A stretch of DNA of 64,000 bases, from positions 3,348,001 through 3,412,000 of the forward strand of contig NZ_CP043505.1 of the NCBI RefSeq assembly GCF_008365295.1. Reading direction: 5' to 3'. Positions within the stretch are counted from its first letter, which is position 1, and the number at the start of each line of letters is the position of its first letter. Origin of the DNA: Agromyces intestinalis. Lineage in GTDB: Bacteria; Actinomycetota; Actinomycetes; Actinomycetales; Microbacteriaceae. The translations under genes were made by a program, and so were the position numbers. This document shows positions 52,774 to 62,222 of the stretch, piece by piece. The notes beneath the pieces were generated by a model that saw nothing but the letters and a program-made list of their open reading frames with translations, was not told the DNA's origin and searched no databases.

Positions 52774-53574
52774 ATGCCCACTCCGTTGCAGGTCGAGATC
52801 GCCGTCCAAGACGCCGCCGGTGCACGCATCGCGCTCGCCGCGGGCGCCGCGCGTGTCGAGCTCTGCCAGGCGCTCGGGCTCGGCGGCCTCACCCCGTCGG
52901 CGGGGCTCGTGGCCGCGGCGGTCGAGGCCGCCGCGGCGGTGCGGGTCGCTGGTTTCGTGCACGTGCTCGTGCGCCCGCGCGGCGGCGGATTCGTGTACGA
53001 CGCCGACGAAGCCGATCTGATCGAGCGCGACATCCGCGAGTGCGTCCGGCTCGGCGCCGACGGCGTCGTGATCGGTGCACTCGAGGCATCCGGTGGCGTC
53101 GATCTCGACCTCATCGCGCGCTTCGTGGACGCGGCGGGCGACCTGGAGGTCACGGTGCACCGCGCGGTGGATGCCGCGACCGACCCGGTCGCAGCGGTCG
53201 CGTCGCTCGCCGGCACGGGTGTTCGCCGCGTGCTCACCTCGGGCGGCGCCGCCGACTGCCGGTCGGGGCTCGACGGGCTCGCGGCGATGCGCGCGGCGGT
53301 AGGCGACGGGCTCGAGGTGATGGCCGGCGGCGGCCTGCGCATCGACGACGTCGCCGTGCTCGCCCGACTCGGCCTGGATGCCGTGCACCTCTCAGCGCGC
53401 CGGCAGGTCGTCGCGGGCGCGAGCGGACCCGGTGGCGGCGTCGACGGCTACGACGCGACCGACGCCGGACTCGTCGCGGCCGCGGTCGCGGCGGCCCGTG
53501 CGGCGCGTGCTTCGTCTGCGGCCGTGGTCGCGATCGGCGAGGAGCACGCGACCCCGGCGTCGACCGCTCGCTAG
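52774..53574 (+). CDS. cutC: CutC-family (copper homeostasis) protein
   Basis: A 266-residue TIM-barrel protein. It begins MPTPLQVEIAVQDAAGARIALAAGAARVELCQALGLGGLTPSAGL, the family signature with the conserved Cys, and continues VHVLVRPRGGGFVYDADE, VTVHRAVDAATDP, RVLTSGGAADCRSGLDGL and LEVMAGGGLR. CutC is linked to copper tolerance, though its direct enzymatic role is debated. It follows the tyrosinase operon at 25 bases with its own leaderless promoter, adding a second copper gene to this block. Confidence 0.9.
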   Translation: MPTPLQVEIAVQDAAGARIALAAGAARVELCQALGLGGLTPSAGLVAAAVEAAAAVRVAGFVHVLVRPRGGGFVYDADEADLIERDIRECVRLGADGVVIGALEASGGVDLDLIARFVDAAGDLEVTVHRAVDAATDPVAAVASLAGTGVRRVLTSGGAADCRSGLDGLAAMRAAVGDGLEVMAGGGLRIDDVAVLARLGLDAVHLSARRQVVAGASGPGGGVDGYDATDAGLVAAAVAAARAARASSAAVVAIGEEHATPASTAR

Positions 53575-53577
53575 ATT
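53572..53577 (+). promoter_or_regulatory. -10 box TAGATT, leaderless start at 53584
   Basis: TAGATT overlaps the cutC stop and ends exactly six bases before ATG 53584. Confidence 0.5.
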
Positions 53578-53583
53578 GGGGGC

Positions 53584-54057
53584 ATGAGCCGCGAATCCGA
53601 CGATGACGCGCTGAGCTGGGCGGGCGACGACGACCCCACGCTCGCTCCCGGCTGGAAGGTGGTCGGCGGGCCAGGCGGAGCCGAGACCGCTGCGGCCGAA
53701 GCATCCGCGAACACCCGGGCATCCGCGACCGGCGACGGCACGACGGCCGAGCCGGCCACCGCGGCGGCGCGCTCGACCGGGTCGGTCGAACTCGTCGTGC
53801 TCGGGGTGCTCGGCGGCGTGTACCTGCTCTACACCGTGGGCTGGCTCGTCACTGCGGTGCGCACGCCGGTGCAGGGCATGGGCGTGCTCGGGGACGTGAT
53901 GTACGGGCTCGGGCTGTGGCTCGCCGTGCTCGCCCCGGCGCTCTGGTTCGGCCTCGGGTACGCGGTCGTGCGTCGCTCGCACCTGCGGCTGATCTGGATC
54001 GCGGTGGGCGCCGTCGTGCTCGTGCCCCTGCCCTTCACGATGGGGATGACCGCATGA
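53584..54057 (+). CDS. Membrane protein of unknown function
   Basis: A 157-residue protein. The first 65 residues are acidic and Ala/Thr-rich (SRESDDDALSWAGDDDPTLAPGWKVVGG), followed by three hydrophobic spans (LVVLGVLGGVYLLYTVGWLVTAV, VMYGLGLWLAVLAPALWFGLGYAV, LIWIAVGAVVLVPLPFTMG). I recall similar proteins as common but uncharacterised in Microbacteriaceae. It overlaps the next gene by four bases; both are probably partners in the membrane. The start is fixed by promoter spacing. Confidence 0.72.
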   Translation: MSRESDDDALSWAGDDDPTLAPGWKVVGGPGGAETAAAEASANTRASATGDGTTAEPATAAARSTGSVELVVLGVLGGVYLLYTVGWLVTAVRTPVQGMGVLGDVMYGLGLWLAVLAPALWFGLGYAVVRRSHLRLIWIAVGAVVLVPLPFTMGMTA

Positions 54058-54404
54058 GCACCGCCGCCGAGACGACCGCTCCGGCTCGCGAGCCGATGCC
54101 GTTGTGGCTGCAGGTCGCGCTCGCCATCGTGTTCGGGCTGTTCTACGCCTACGACGTGTGGGAGGTGGTGCAGTCGACGCTCGTGCTCACGGTCGGGCTC
54201 GGCATCTCGCTCACCGCGCTCGGGTGGACCATCCTCGCCGTGGCCGCGGTAGCGCCGATCGCGCTGTTCGTCGGCGCCTTCGTCATCTCGCGCCGACGCG
54301 GCATCCTCATCGCCGTCCTCGCCTACGCGGCGGGCCTTTCCGCATCCGCGGCCGTGTTCCTCTCGCTCACGGCGCTGCTGCAGGCCACGCCCTCGCTGGC
54401 CTGA
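54054..54404 (+). CDS. Small four-span membrane protein
   Basis: A 116-residue protein with about four spans (PLWLQVALAIVFGLFYAYDVWEVV, TVGLGISLTALGWTILAVAAVAPIALFVGAFVI, LIAVLAYAAGLSASAAVFLSLTALL) and a short loop SRRRG. No recognised domain. ATGA overlap with the preceding membrane protein gene suggests a two-subunit unit. Ends 127 bases before serA. Confidence 0.7.
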   Translation: MSTAAETTAPAREPMPLWLQVALAIVFGLFYAYDVWEVVQSTLVLTVGLGISLTALGWTILAVAAVAPIALFVGAFVISRRRGILIAVLAYAAGLSASAAVFLSLTALLQATPSLA

Positions 54405-54438
54405 CGTCACACGGACGCTGCGGGGGCGAGCACTCAAG

Positions 54439-54444
54439 TAGAGT
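54439..54444 (+). promoter_or_regulatory. -10 box TAGAGT of serA
   Basis: TAGAGT inside the dyad GCACTC-AAGTA-GAGTG, giving a leader of about 80 bases before GTG 54531. Confidence 0.35.
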
Positions 54445-54530
54445 GTGCGGGTAAGCGCCCCGACGGCGTGTGGCGCACTCCACCGCGGGCGCGCCGTGCT
54501 GCGCGCCATTCGTCCCCGAAGGATCCGTCT

Positions 54531-56120
54531 GTGTCCAAGCCGGTCGTGCTGATCGCCGAAGAACTCTCGCCCGCCACCGTCGACGCCCTCGGGCCCGACT
54601 TCGACATCCGGTCGGTCGACGGCACCGACCGCGCCGCGCTGCTGTCGGCCATCGCCGACGCCAACGCGATCCTCGTGCGCTCGGCGACGAAGGTCGACGC
54701 CGAGGCGATCGCCGCGGCCCCCAAGCTGCAGGTCATCGCGCGCGCCGGCGTCGGCCTCGACAACGTCGACATCAAGGCGGCCACCACCGCCGGCGTCATG
54801 GTCGTGAACGCGCCGACGTCGAACATCATCTCGGCCGCCGAGCTCACCGTCGGGCACATCCTGAGCCTGGCCCGCCACATCCCCGCGGCCCACGCGGCGC
54901 TCGCGCAGGGGGAGTGGAAGCGCTCGGCCTACACCGGCACCGAGCTGTACGAGAAGACCGTCGGCATCATCGGCCTCGGTCGCATCGGCGCGCTCATCAC
55001 GGCCCGCCTGCAGGCCTTCGGCGTCGAGGTCATCGCGTACGACCCGTACATCACCTCGGCCCGGGCGCAGCAACTCGGCGTGCAGACCGTGAGCCTCGAC
55101 GAGCTGCTCGAGCGCAGCGACTTCATCACCATCCACATGCCGAGGACCCCTGAGACGCTCGGCATGATCGGCGCCGAGCAGTTCGCGAAGATGAAGCCGT
55201 CGGCATACATCGTGAACGTCGCGCGCGGCGGCCTCATCGACGAGCAAGCTCTGCACGACGCGCTCGTGGCGGGCACCATCGCCGGCGCCGGGCTCGACGT
55301 GTTCGTCTCCGAGCCGCCGCGCGAGTCGCCGCTGCTCGGGCTGCCGAACGTCATCGTCACACCGCACCTCGGCGCGTCGACCGACGAGGCGCAGGAGAAG
55401 GCGGGCATCTCGGTCGCCAAGTCGGTGCGGCTCGCGCTGTCGGGCGAGCTCGTGCCCGACGCCGTCAACGTCGCGGGCGGCGTCATCGACCCGTACGTGC
55501 GCCCCGGCATCCCGCTTGTCGAGAAGCTCGGCCAGCTCTTCAGCGGCCTCGCGACCGGGGCGCTCACCAGCCTCGACGTGGAGGTGCGAGGCGAGCTCGT
55601 CGACTACGACGTGAGCGTGCTGAAGCTCGCTGCGCTGAAGGGCGTGTTCACCAACGTCGTCTCCGAGTCGGTGTCGTACGTCAACGCGCCGTTGCTCGCC
55701 GAGCAGCGCGGCATCGCCGTGCGTCTCATCACCGAGGCCGACAGCCCCGAGTACCGCAACGTCATCACGCTGCGCGGCGCACTCGCCGACGGCCGGCAGC
55801 TGTCGGTGTCGGGCACCCTCACCGGCCCGAAGCAGATCGAGAAGCTCGTCGGCATCAACGGCTACGAGATCGAGGTGCCGATCGCCGAGCACCACATCGT
55901 CATGCTCTACACCGACCGGCCCGGCATCGTCGCGGTCTACGGCAGCCGGTTCGGCGAGGCCGGCATCAACATCGCCGGCATGGCCATCGCGCGCCGCGAG
56001 GCGGGCGGGCAGGCGCTCAGCATCCTCACCGTCGACTCGCCGGTGCCCACCGAGGTGCTCGACGCGGTGCGCGACGAGATCGCCGCCGACGTCATGGTCG
56101 AGGTCGACATCACCGAGTAG
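54531..56120 (+). CDS. serA: D-3-phosphoglycerate dehydrogenase
   Basis: A 529-residue enzyme, first step of serine synthesis. The NAD fold has GIIGLGRIGALITARLQAFG, active-site residues appear in VNVARGGLIDEQAL and TPHLGASTDEAQEKAG, and the protein continues with the intervening (ASB) domain and a C-terminal ACT domain (TDRPGIVAVYGSRFGEAGINIAGM) that senses serine. This is the long type found in mycobacteria. GTG 54531 is preceded by GAAGGA. It is the first gene after the copper block. Confidence 0.95.
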   Translation: MSKPVVLIAEELSPATVDALGPDFDIRSVDGTDRAALLSAIADANAILVRSATKVDAEAIAAAPKLQVIARAGVGLDNVDIKAATTAGVMVVNAPTSNIISAAELTVGHILSLARHIPAAHAALAQGEWKRSAYTGTELYEKTVGIIGLGRIGALITARLQAFGVEVIAYDPYITSARAQQLGVQTVSLDELLERSDFITIHMPRTPETLGMIGAEQFAKMKPSAYIVNVARGGLIDEQALHDALVAGTIAGAGLDVFVSEPPRESPLLGLPNVIVTPHLGASTDEAQEKAGISVAKSVRLALSGELVPDAVNVAGGVIDPYVRPGIPLVEKLGQLFSGLATGALTSLDVEVRGELVDYDVSVLKLAALKGVFTNVVSESVSYVNAPLLAEQRGIAVRLITEADSPEYRNVITLRGALADGRQLSVSGTLTGPKQIEKLVGINGYEIEVPIAEHHIVMLYTDRPGIVAVYGSRFGEAGINIAGMAIARREAGGQALSILTVDSPVPTEVLDAVRDEIAADVMVEVDITE

Positions 56121-56151
56121 CCGCACACGCAGCCGCACGCCGGAACGACAG

Positions 56152-56194
56152 GACGAGAGGCGCGGTCCCACCCCCGGGTGCCGTGCCTCTCGTC
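56152..56194. terminator. Bidirectional terminator after serA
   Basis: GACGAGAGGC and GCCTCTCGTC, 10 bp with a structured GC loop, followed by GTCTTCGTG. It lies between serA and the convergent gene at 56258. Confidence 0.7.
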
Positions 56195-56257
56195 GTCTTC
56201 GTGCGATGGATGCCTCGCGCCGGCTCTCTGCCGAGGGGCATCCGATCGCGGGTCCGG

Positions 56258-56515
56258 TCAGATCTCGTCGGGCGTGGTCGACTGTTCGTTGCGCGTGACG
56301 CGCTCGCCGGTCGCGGGGTCGACGGCCGTCTGCGTGGTCGAGACCGAGCGGCGCCGGCGCACCAGGAAGACGATGCTCACGAGGGCGACGACGACGCCCG
56401 CGCCCATCAGGATGTAGCCGACGAGCTGCAGGTCGATCCAGTCGACCGAGATGTTCAGCGCGAACGCGAGGATCGCACCGATCACGAAGAGCACGATGCC
56501 GAGTCCGAGGCTCAT
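56258..56515 (-). CDS. DUF6458-like two-span membrane protein
   Basis: An 85-residue membrane protein: [56 protein letters not shown], then a polar tail with [19 protein letters not shown]. The pattern of two helices joined by [10 protein letters not shown] is the common actinobacterial DUF6458 protein. Function unknown. GAAGGGAG precedes ATG 56515, and a minus-strand TAGCGT at 56586-56591 is its likely -10. Divergent from leuB. Confidence 0.8.
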   Translation of the reverse strand: MSLGLGIVLFVIGAILAFALNISVDWIDLQLVGYILMGAGVVVALVSIVFLVRRRRSVSTTQTAVDPATGERVTRNEQSTTPDEI

Positions 56516-56605
56516 GGCAGGCTCCCTTCTCCGGCGGGTCGGGGTGCCGCACCGGTTCGCGGCGGGCGGGTGCCCACCGCGGCTCACGCTAGCCAAGCCA
56601 GCGGA

Positions 56606-56611
56606 TACGCT
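56606..56611 (+). promoter_or_regulatory. -10 box TACGCT of leuB
   Basis: TACGCT 29 bases before ATG 56640; the leader carries GAAGGGA. Confidence 0.35.
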
Positions 56612-56639
56612 GGGAGGGCTGGCGCGCGAAGGGAGCTCC

Positions 56640-57695
56640 ATGGTACGGACGGTCAGGCTCGCAGTCATTCCCGGTGATGGGATCGGCCCCGAGGTCGTCG
56701 CCGAGGCGACGAAGGTGCTCGAGGCGGTCACCACCGGGTCGGATGTCTCGTTCGAGCAGACGCCGTTCTCGCTCGGCGCGGCGCGCTACCTCGAGACCGG
56801 GGACGTGCTCACCGACGCCGATCTCGACGCGATCAAGGCGCACGACGCGATCCTGCTGGGTGCGGTCGGCGGTGTGCCGGGCGACCCGCGCCTGGCCGGC
56901 GCCAACATCGAGCGCGGCCTGCTGCTGAAGCTGCGGTTCGAGCTCGACCACTACGTGAATCTGCGGCCGACCGTGCTGCACCCGAACGTGGTGAGCCCGC
57001 TCGCGAACCCCGGCGAGGTCGACTTCGTGGTGGTGCGCGAGGGCACCGAAGGCCCGTACGTCGGCAATGGCGGCGCGATCCGCCAAGGCACGCCGCACGA
57101 GGTCGCCAACGAGGTGTCCGTGAACACCGCGTACGGCGTCGAGCGGGTCGTGCGGTTCGCGTTCGTGCAAGCCGCCGCGCGCCGCAACAAGCTGACGCTC
57201 GTGCACAAGACGAACGTGCTCGTGTTCGCCGGCTCGCTCTGGAAGCGCACCGTCGACGCCGTGGCATCCGAGTTCCCCGACGTCGCCGTCGACTACCTGC
57301 ACGTCGACGCCGCGACCATCTTCCTCGTGACGGATCCTGCTAGATTCGACGTCATCGTCACGGACAACCTCTTCGGCGACATCCTGACCGATCTGGCCGG
57401 CGCGATCAGCGGCGGCATCGGCCTGGCGGCCTCGGGCAACATCAACCCCGACGGCCGATACCCGAGCATGTTCGAGCCGGTGCACGGTTCGGCTCCCGAC
57501 ATCGCCGGGAAGGGCCTGGCTGACCCCACCGCCGCGATCCTGTCGGTCGCGCTCCTGCTGCGCCACCTCGGCGAGGCGGATGCCGCGACCCGCGTCGAAC
57601 GCGCGGTCGCCGCCGACCTCGCGGCCCGCGGCGCCGAACGGCGCTCGACCGCCGAGATCGGCGACGCCGTCGTCGCCCGGCTCACCGAAGACTGA
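56640..57695 (+). CDS. leuB: 3-isopropylmalate dehydrogenase
   Basis: A 351-residue NAD-dependent decarboxylating dehydrogenase of leucine synthesis. Motifs: [71 protein letters not shown] and [25 protein letters not shown] with the metal-binding Asp. GAAGGGA precedes ATG 56640. One unusual spot, TGCTAGATTCG near 57340, uses an AGA Arg codon and resembles a -10 box; it may be chance. ilvE follows after 24 bases. Confidence 0.95.
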   Translation: MVRTVRLAVIPGDGIGPEVVAEATKVLEAVTTGSDVSFEQTPFSLGAARYLETGDVLTDADLDAIKAHDAILLGAVGGVPGDPRLAGANIERGLLLKLRFELDHYVNLRPTVLHPNVVSPLANPGEVDFVVVREGTEGPYVGNGGAIRQGTPHEVANEVSVNTAYGVERVVRFAFVQAAARRNKLTLVHKTNVLVFAGSLWKRTVDAVASEFPDVAVDYLHVDAATIFLVTDPARFDVIVTDNLFGDILTDLAGAISGGIGLAASGNINPDGRYPSMFEPVHGSAPDIAGKGLADPTAAILSVALLLRHLGEADAATRVERAVAADLAARGAERRSTAEIGDAVVARLTED

Positions 57696-57719
57696 CCACC
57701 TCCGACGAAAGAAGCCGTC

Positions 57720-58835
57720 ATGACCATCGACCTTCCGCTCCAGGCTCCCAGCGCCGCAGGCCTCGCCTGGAACGTCACGCCCAACGCCGAGGCCCGCAGC
57801 GAGGCCGAGCGCGAGGCGATTCTCGCCGACCCCGGGTTCGGCAACCACTTCACCGACCACATGGTCGACCTCTGCTGGAGCGAGAAGGGCGGCTGGCACC
57901 GCCCGCGTGTCTCGCCGTACGGTCCGATCGAACTCGACCCGGCCGCTGCGGTGCTGCACTATGCGCAAGAGGTGTTCGAGGGCCTGAAGGCGTACCGTCA
58001 CGCCGACGGGTCGATCCACACGTTCCGCCCGTACGAGAACGCGGCGCGCCTGCAGCGCTCGGCGCACCGCTTGGCCCTGCCCGAGCTGCCGGTCGAGTAC
58101 TTCATCGACTCGCTGCGCCAGCTCGTCGCGGTCGACGGCGCGTGGGTGCCGACCGCCGACGAGACCAGCCTGTACCTGCGGCCGTTCATGTTCGCGAAGG
58201 AGGCGTTCCTCGGGGTGCGGCCCGCGAAGAAGGTGGCCTACTACCTGATCGCGAGCCCGGCCGGGGCGTACTTCCCGGGCGGCGTCGAGCCCGTGAACAT
58301 CTGGCTGTCGACGCAGTACGCGCGCGCCGGCCGGGGTGGCACGGGCGCCGCGAAGACCGGAGGCAACTACGCGTCGAGCCTGCTGCCGCAGGCCGAGGCG
58401 TACGAGAAGGGCTGCCAGCAGGTGCTCTTCCTGAACGAGGGCGACCGGCTCGAAGAGCTCGGCGGCATGAACGTCGTGCTCGTGCGCAAGGACGGCACGC
58501 TCGTCACGCCCGAGTCCGACTCGATCCTCGAGGGCATCACGCTCGCGTCGATCCTGCGCCTCGCCGCCGACCGCGGCCACCAGGTCGAGCAGCGGCCGGT
58601 GACGCTCACCGAGTGGCGCGAGGGCGCCGCGTCGGGCGACATCGTCGGCGCGTTCGCGTGCGGCACCGCCGCGGTCGTCGTGCCGATCGGGCGCCTGCTC
58701 GCCGAGGACTTCGAGATCGTGCACTCGGGCCCGGCCGCGCAGGAGCTCGCGCTGAGCCTGCGCGCCGAGCTGACCGGTATCCAGTACGGGCGCGTCGAAG
58801 ACCGCCACGGCTGGATGCTGCGTCTCGACGCGTGA
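57720..58835 (+). CDS. ilvE: Branched-chain amino acid aminotransferase
   Basis: A 371-residue class IV PLP aminotransferase for the last step of valine, leucine and isoleucine synthesis. It has HYAQEVFEGLKAYRHADGSIHTFRPYENAARLQRSA, the PLP Lys region AAKTGGNYASSLLPQAEAYEKG and LEELGGMNVVLVRKDGTLVTPESDSILEGITL. Length and motifs match the actinobacterial type. It completes a set of serA-leuB-ilvE with ilvDBNC nearby. The acetyltransferase start overlaps its stop (GTGA). Confidence 0.96.
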   Translation: MTIDLPLQAPSAAGLAWNVTPNAEARSEAEREAILADPGFGNHFTDHMVDLCWSEKGGWHRPRVSPYGPIELDPAAAVLHYAQEVFEGLKAYRHADGSIHTFRPYENAARLQRSAHRLALPELPVEYFIDSLRQLVAVDGAWVPTADETSLYLRPFMFAKEAFLGVRPAKKVAYYLIASPAGAYFPGGVEPVNIWLSTQYARAGRGGTGAAKTGGNYASSLLPQAEAYEKGCQQVLFLNEGDRLEELGGMNVVLVRKDGTLVTPESDSILEGITLASILRLAADRGHQVEQRPVTLTEWREGAASGDIVGAFACGTAAVVVPIGRLLAEDFEIVHSGPAAQELALSLRAELTGIQYGRVEDRHGWMLRLDA

Positions 58836-59275
58836 GCGACGACATCCTGATCCGCTCGTTCGCCGAGGGCGACGCCGAACCGGTCGTCGCCCTCTGGCGC
58901 GAGGCGGGGCTCGTGGTGCCGTGGAACGACCCGTACCGCGACATCCGCCGCAAGCTCGACGTGCAGCCCGACCTGTTCCTGGTCGCCGTGCGGCCGGGTG
59001 AGGGCGCAGGCGAGGTCGTGGGCACCGCGATGGTCGGCTACGACGGGCACCGCGGCTGGGTGAACTACCTCGCGGTCTCGGCATCGCTGCGCGGCGGGGG
59101 GCTCGGGCGGCGGCTGATGGCCGAGGCCGAGCGCCTGCTGCTCGAACGCGGCTGCCCGAAGCTCAACGTGCAGGTGCGCTCGACGAACGCCGAGGTGCTC
59201 GAGTTCTATCGGCGGCTCGGCTATGCCGAAGACCACGCGGTGGGCCTCGGCAAACGGCTCATCCCCGACGCCTGA
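58832..59275 (+). CDS. GNAT-family acetyltransferase (YpeA-like)
   Basis: A 147-residue N-acetyltransferase. The CoA-binding motif A is [28 protein letters not shown], followed by [33 protein letters not shown], which matches the YpeA subgroup. [14 protein letters not shown] is strand 4. The substrate is unknown. GTG 58832 forms a GTGA overlap with ilvE, so it is co-expressed with amino acid synthesis genes. Confidence 0.87.
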   Translation: MSDDILIRSFAEGDAEPVVALWREAGLVVPWNDPYRDIRRKLDVQPDLFLVAVRPGEGAGEVVGTAMVGYDGHRGWVNYLAVSASLRGGGLGRRLMAEAERLLLERGCPKLNVQVRSTNAEVLEFYRRLGYAEDHAVGLGKRLIPDA

Positions 59276-59314
59276 CGCTCGATTCCGCGCCCGATCGGGC
59301 CGCCCGCCCGCCGA

Positions 59315-59320
59315 TAGGCT
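59315..59320 (+). promoter_or_regulatory. -10 box TAGGCT before the FAH-family gene
   Basis: TAGGCT ends seven bases before ATG 59328; leaderless or one-base leader. Confidence 0.45.
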
Positions 59321-59327
59321 GGAGTGC

Positions 59328-60101
59328 ATGAAGGTCGCACGGTTCAGCCACGGTGAGTCCATCTCGTTCGGCATCGTCGATGAAGAAGAGCACGACCTCG
59401 TCGTGCTGAAGGGCGACCCGATGTTCGCCGGGTACGACCCGACCGGCGAGCGAGTGCCGCTCGGCGAGGCGAAGCTGCTCGCACCCGTCATCCCGCGGTC
59501 GAAGATCGTCGCGGTCGGGCGCAACTACCGCGCCCACGCGGCAGAGTTCGGCAACGAGGTGCCCGACGCGCCGCTGCTGTTCTTCAAGCCGAATACCTCG
59601 GTCATCGGCCCCGGCGAGGCGATCGTGCTGCCGCCGCAGAGCGAGCGGGTCGAGTTCGAGGGCGAGCTCGCCGTCGTGATCGGTCGCATCACGCGCAATG
59701 TCTCCGAGGCGGCCGCGCTCGACGCCGTGTTCGGGTACACGATCGCCAACGACGTGACCGCCCGCGACCTGCAGCGTGCCGACGGGCAGTGGGCGCGGGC
59801 GAAGGGGTTCGACACCTTCTGCCCGCTCGGCCCCGTCATCGAGACCGAGTTCGACCCCGCGGCATCCTCGATCTCGACGAGCGTGAACGGAGAGCGTGCG
59901 CAGCAGGCGCCGTTCACCGACCTCGTGCACTCGATCCCGGCGATCATCGCCTACGCGGCGGCGGCGTTCACGCTGTTGCCCGGCGACGTGATCCTCACCG
60001 GCACGCCGGCGGGCGTCGGCCCGATCGTCGACGGTGACACCGTCGAGGTCACCGTGCAGGGCCTCGGCACCCTCTCGAACCCGGTGCGGGCGGCGGGCTG
60101 A
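59328..60101 (+). CDS. Fumarylacetoacetate hydrolase-family protein
   Basis: A 257-residue FAH-fold enzyme. It shows [49 protein letters not shown] (metal-binding Glu), [24 protein letters not shown] and [18 protein letters not shown]. Members cleave C-C bonds or decarboxylate oxo-acids (acylpyruvase, oxaloacetate decarboxylase). Which reaction applies is not clear. gltX and the aminotransferase gene nearby do not settle it. Confidence 0.9.
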   Translation: MKVARFSHGESISFGIVDEEEHDLVVLKGDPMFAGYDPTGERVPLGEAKLLAPVIPRSKIVAVGRNYRAHAAEFGNEVPDAPLLFFKPNTSVIGPGEAIVLPPQSERVEFEGELAVVIGRITRNVSEAAALDAVFGYTIANDVTARDLQRADGQWARAKGFDTFCPLGPVIETEFDPAASSISTSVNGERAQQAPFTDLVHSIPAIIAYAAAAFTLLPGDVILTGTPAGVGPIVDGDTVEVTVQGLGTLSNPVRAAG

Positions 60102-60104
60102 GCG

Positions 60105-61154
60105 CTACCGGACTCGCGACGCCGCTCGCAGGAGCGCGCGCAGCGCCGACGTGACGTCCTCCTCGTCGTTCCACAGGTGGAACGCGACCCGGGCGCGCCC
60201 GGCGCGACCCGACGCCGTGATGCCGTTCGCCGTGAGCGCGCGCAGGTCGTCACCGTCGGCGTCGGGCCAGGTCACGATGGCGCTGACGGATGCCTCGAGC
60301 CCGATGCCGGCCCGGAACGCGTTCGCGAGCCCCACGTCGTGCCGACGCACCGACTCGAGGTCGAGCGCGGCGGCGAAGCCGAGTGCCACCTCCGCGCCGA
60401 CCCAGGCGTGCCACGCGGGGGAGACGTCGAAGCGGTGCGCGTCGTCGGCCAGATGCAGGTCGGGGCCGTAGCAGCTCGCCCACGGGTCGGCGCCCGAGTA
60501 CCAGCCCGCGGCCTGCGGCGTGAACTCGGCGAGTGCGCGATCGCCGAACGAGGCGAACGCGGCACCGCGGGGGGCGCCGAGCCATTTGTAGGCGTGGCAG
60601 ACGACGAGGTCGGCATCGATCCGGGTGGTCGGCAGCCAGCCCGTCGCCTGCGTGGTGTCGACGACGAGCAGCGCTCCGGCCGTACGGGCAGCGCGCGAGA
60701 TCGCGTCGAGGTCGGCGACGTCGCCGGTGGCCGACTGCACCAGCGACACGGCGACGAGCGCGGTGCGCGACCCGATCGCGTCGGCGAGGGCGGCCAGCGG
60801 CACGTGCCGCACCTGCAGATCGTCGCGTGCGAGGAACGGCGCGACGACCGAGCTGAAGTCGCCGTCGACGCACAACACCTCGGCCCCCGTCGGCAGCGAC
60901 GCCGCGGCGAACCCGACGAACACCGACACCTGCGAGCCGATCGCGATACGCGACGGCTCCGTGCCGAGCAGGCGCGCGGCGTGCCCGCGGCCGCGTTCGA
61001 CGGCGCCCGAGTAGTCGCCGGCTGCGGCGTCGCCGCGGCTCCAACGGTCGAGGTCGCGCGCGACGGCGTCGCGGGTCGCGAACGTCGGCAGGCCCATCGT
61101 GCAGGCGGCGAGGTATCCGCGGCCGTCGGGGTAGGCGGAGCTGGCGGGATCCAT
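60105..61154 (-). CDS. Class V PLP aminotransferase (cysteine desulfurase-like)
   Basis: A 349-residue class V aminotransferase. The PLP Lys is in VVCHAYKWLGAPRGAAF, the cofactor Asp in ALLVVDTTQATGWLP, and GSQVSVFVGFAAASLP forms the phosphate site. No active-site Cys loop typical of NifS/IscS is seen, so it is more likely an aminotransferase, isopenicillin-N epimerase-like enzyme or kynureninase relative than a desulfurase. It is divergent from a LysR regulator that probably controls it through the dyad at 61183-61203. Confidence 0.8.
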   Translation of the reverse strand: MDPASSAYPDGRGYLAACTMGLPTFATRDAVARDLDRWSRGDAAAGDYSGAVERGRGHAARLLGTEPSRIAIGSQVSVFVGFAAASLPTGAEVLCVDGDFSSVVAPFLARDDLQVRHVPLAALADAIGSRTALVAVSLVQSATGDVADLDAISRAARTAGALLVVDTTQATGWLPTTRIDADLVVCHAYKWLGAPRGAAFASFGDRALAEFTPQAAGWYSGADPWASCYGPDLHLADDAHRFDVSPAWHAWVGAEVALGFAAALDLESVRRHDVGLANAFRAGIGLEASVSAIVTWPDADGDDLRALTANGITASGRAGRARVAFHLWNDEEDVTSALRALLRAASRVR

Positions 61155-61182
61155 GCGACCAGTCTCGGCGGGCCGTTTTCAT

Positions 61183-61203
61183 TCGACAACCGCAGGTGTT
61201 CGA
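61183..61203. promoter_or_regulatory. LysR-type dyad between aminotransferase and regulator
   Basis: TCGACAACC-GCA-GGTGTTCGA, imperfect dyad (7 of 9 pairs), centred between the two divergent starts. Confidence 0.5.
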
Positions 61204-61223
61204 TGAATGAAATAACCAGTCGT

Positions 61224-61229
61224 TATGAT
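61224..61229 (+). promoter_or_regulatory. -10 box TATGAT, leaderless start of the LysR regulator
   Basis: TATGAT, a near-perfect -10, ends exactly six bases before ATG 61236, ruling out the earlier in-frame ATG at 61203. Confidence 0.6.
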
Positions 61230-61235
61230 TTCAGG

Positions 61236-62222
61236 ATGACGGATGCTGCGACCGACGAACTCGTCGCCGACCTGGTCGCCGCGATCGACGTGCAGACCGT
61301 GCGCGTCGTGCGCGCGGTCGCCGAGCACTGCTCGCTCACCGCAGCCGCGGTCGCGCTGGGCTACAGCCAGCCCGCGGTCAGTCAGCAGCTGCGGCGTTTC
61401 GAGGATCGCACCGGCGTCGCACTCGTCGAGCGCGTGGGTCGGGGCATCCGCCTGACCGAGGCCGGTCGCGTGCTCGCCCGACACGCGCACGCGGTCGCGA
61501 CCGCCCTCGAAGCCGCCGCGGGGGAGCTGGCCGCGCTGCGCGGCCTGCGGGCCGGGCGGGTGCGGCTCGTCGCGTTCCCGTCGGCGTCGGCGACGCTCGT
61601 GCCGAGGCTCATCGCCGAGCTCGGGCGCACGCACCCGGGCCTGACCGTCACGTACGTCGAGGCCGAGCCGCCCGAGGCGGTCGCCGCCGTGCGCGCCGAC
61701 CGCGCCGACCTCGCGGTGACGTTCAGCTACCCCGGCGACCGCGACGACCCCCACCGCGAGAGCGCGCGCGGCCTCGACGTGCACGACTTCGGGCGCGAAC
61801 CGGTGCGCCTCGTGCTGCCGGCGCAGCATCCGGCCGCGTCCGACGAGGTCGTCGACCTCGCGACCCTTGCGCACGAGCCGTGGATCGCCGGATGCCCCCG
61901 CTGTCGCGGGCACCTGCTCGACTTGGCCGACGACGCCGGATTCCTGCCGCGCATCGTCGTCGAGACCGACAATTTCGTCGCCGTCGAGGGCATGGTCGCC
62001 CAGGGCCTCGGGGTGGCGCTGCTGCCCGGGTTGGCGCTCGCGGCCTCACCGAGGCATCCGGGCGTCGTGACCCGGCCCACCGCCCGAAGCGACGAGCGAT
62101 CACTGCACCTGGTGACCGCCCGGGGTGGGGCGCGCGTGCCCGCCGTCGCCGCGGCGATGCGCGCGCTGGAAACCGCCCGCTCGACTCTCGGCGCGGTCGA
62201 TACCATGGACAGCGATGTCTGA
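61236..62222 (+). CDS. LysR-family transcriptional regulator
   Basis: A 328-residue LysR protein. The helix-turn-helix is [49 protein letters not shown]; the effector domain begins [26 protein letters not shown]. It has a CPRC pair at about residue 220 that could sense redox or metal, unusual for the family. It probably controls the divergent aminotransferase. The end overlaps the gltX start by eight bases. Confidence 0.9.
   Translation: MTDAATDELVADLVAAIDVQTVRVVRAVAEHCSLTAAAVALGYSQPAVSQQLRRFEDRTGVALVERVGRGIRLTEAGRVLARHAHAVATALEAAAGELAALRGLRAGRVRLVAFPSASATLVPRLIAELGRTHPGLTVTYVEAEPPEAVAAVRADRADLAVTFSYPGDRDDPHRESARGLDVHDFGREPVRLVLPAQHPAASDEVVDLATLAHEPWIAGCPRCRGHLLDLADDAGFLPRIVVETDNFVAVEGMVAQGLGVALLPGLALAASPRHPGVVTRPTARSDERSLHLVTARGGARVPAVAAAMRALETARSTLGAVDTMDSDV
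62201..62206 (+). promoter_or_regulatory. -10 box TACCAT for gltX
   Basis: TACCAT inside the end of the LysR gene, eight bases before ATG 62215. Confidence 0.4.
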
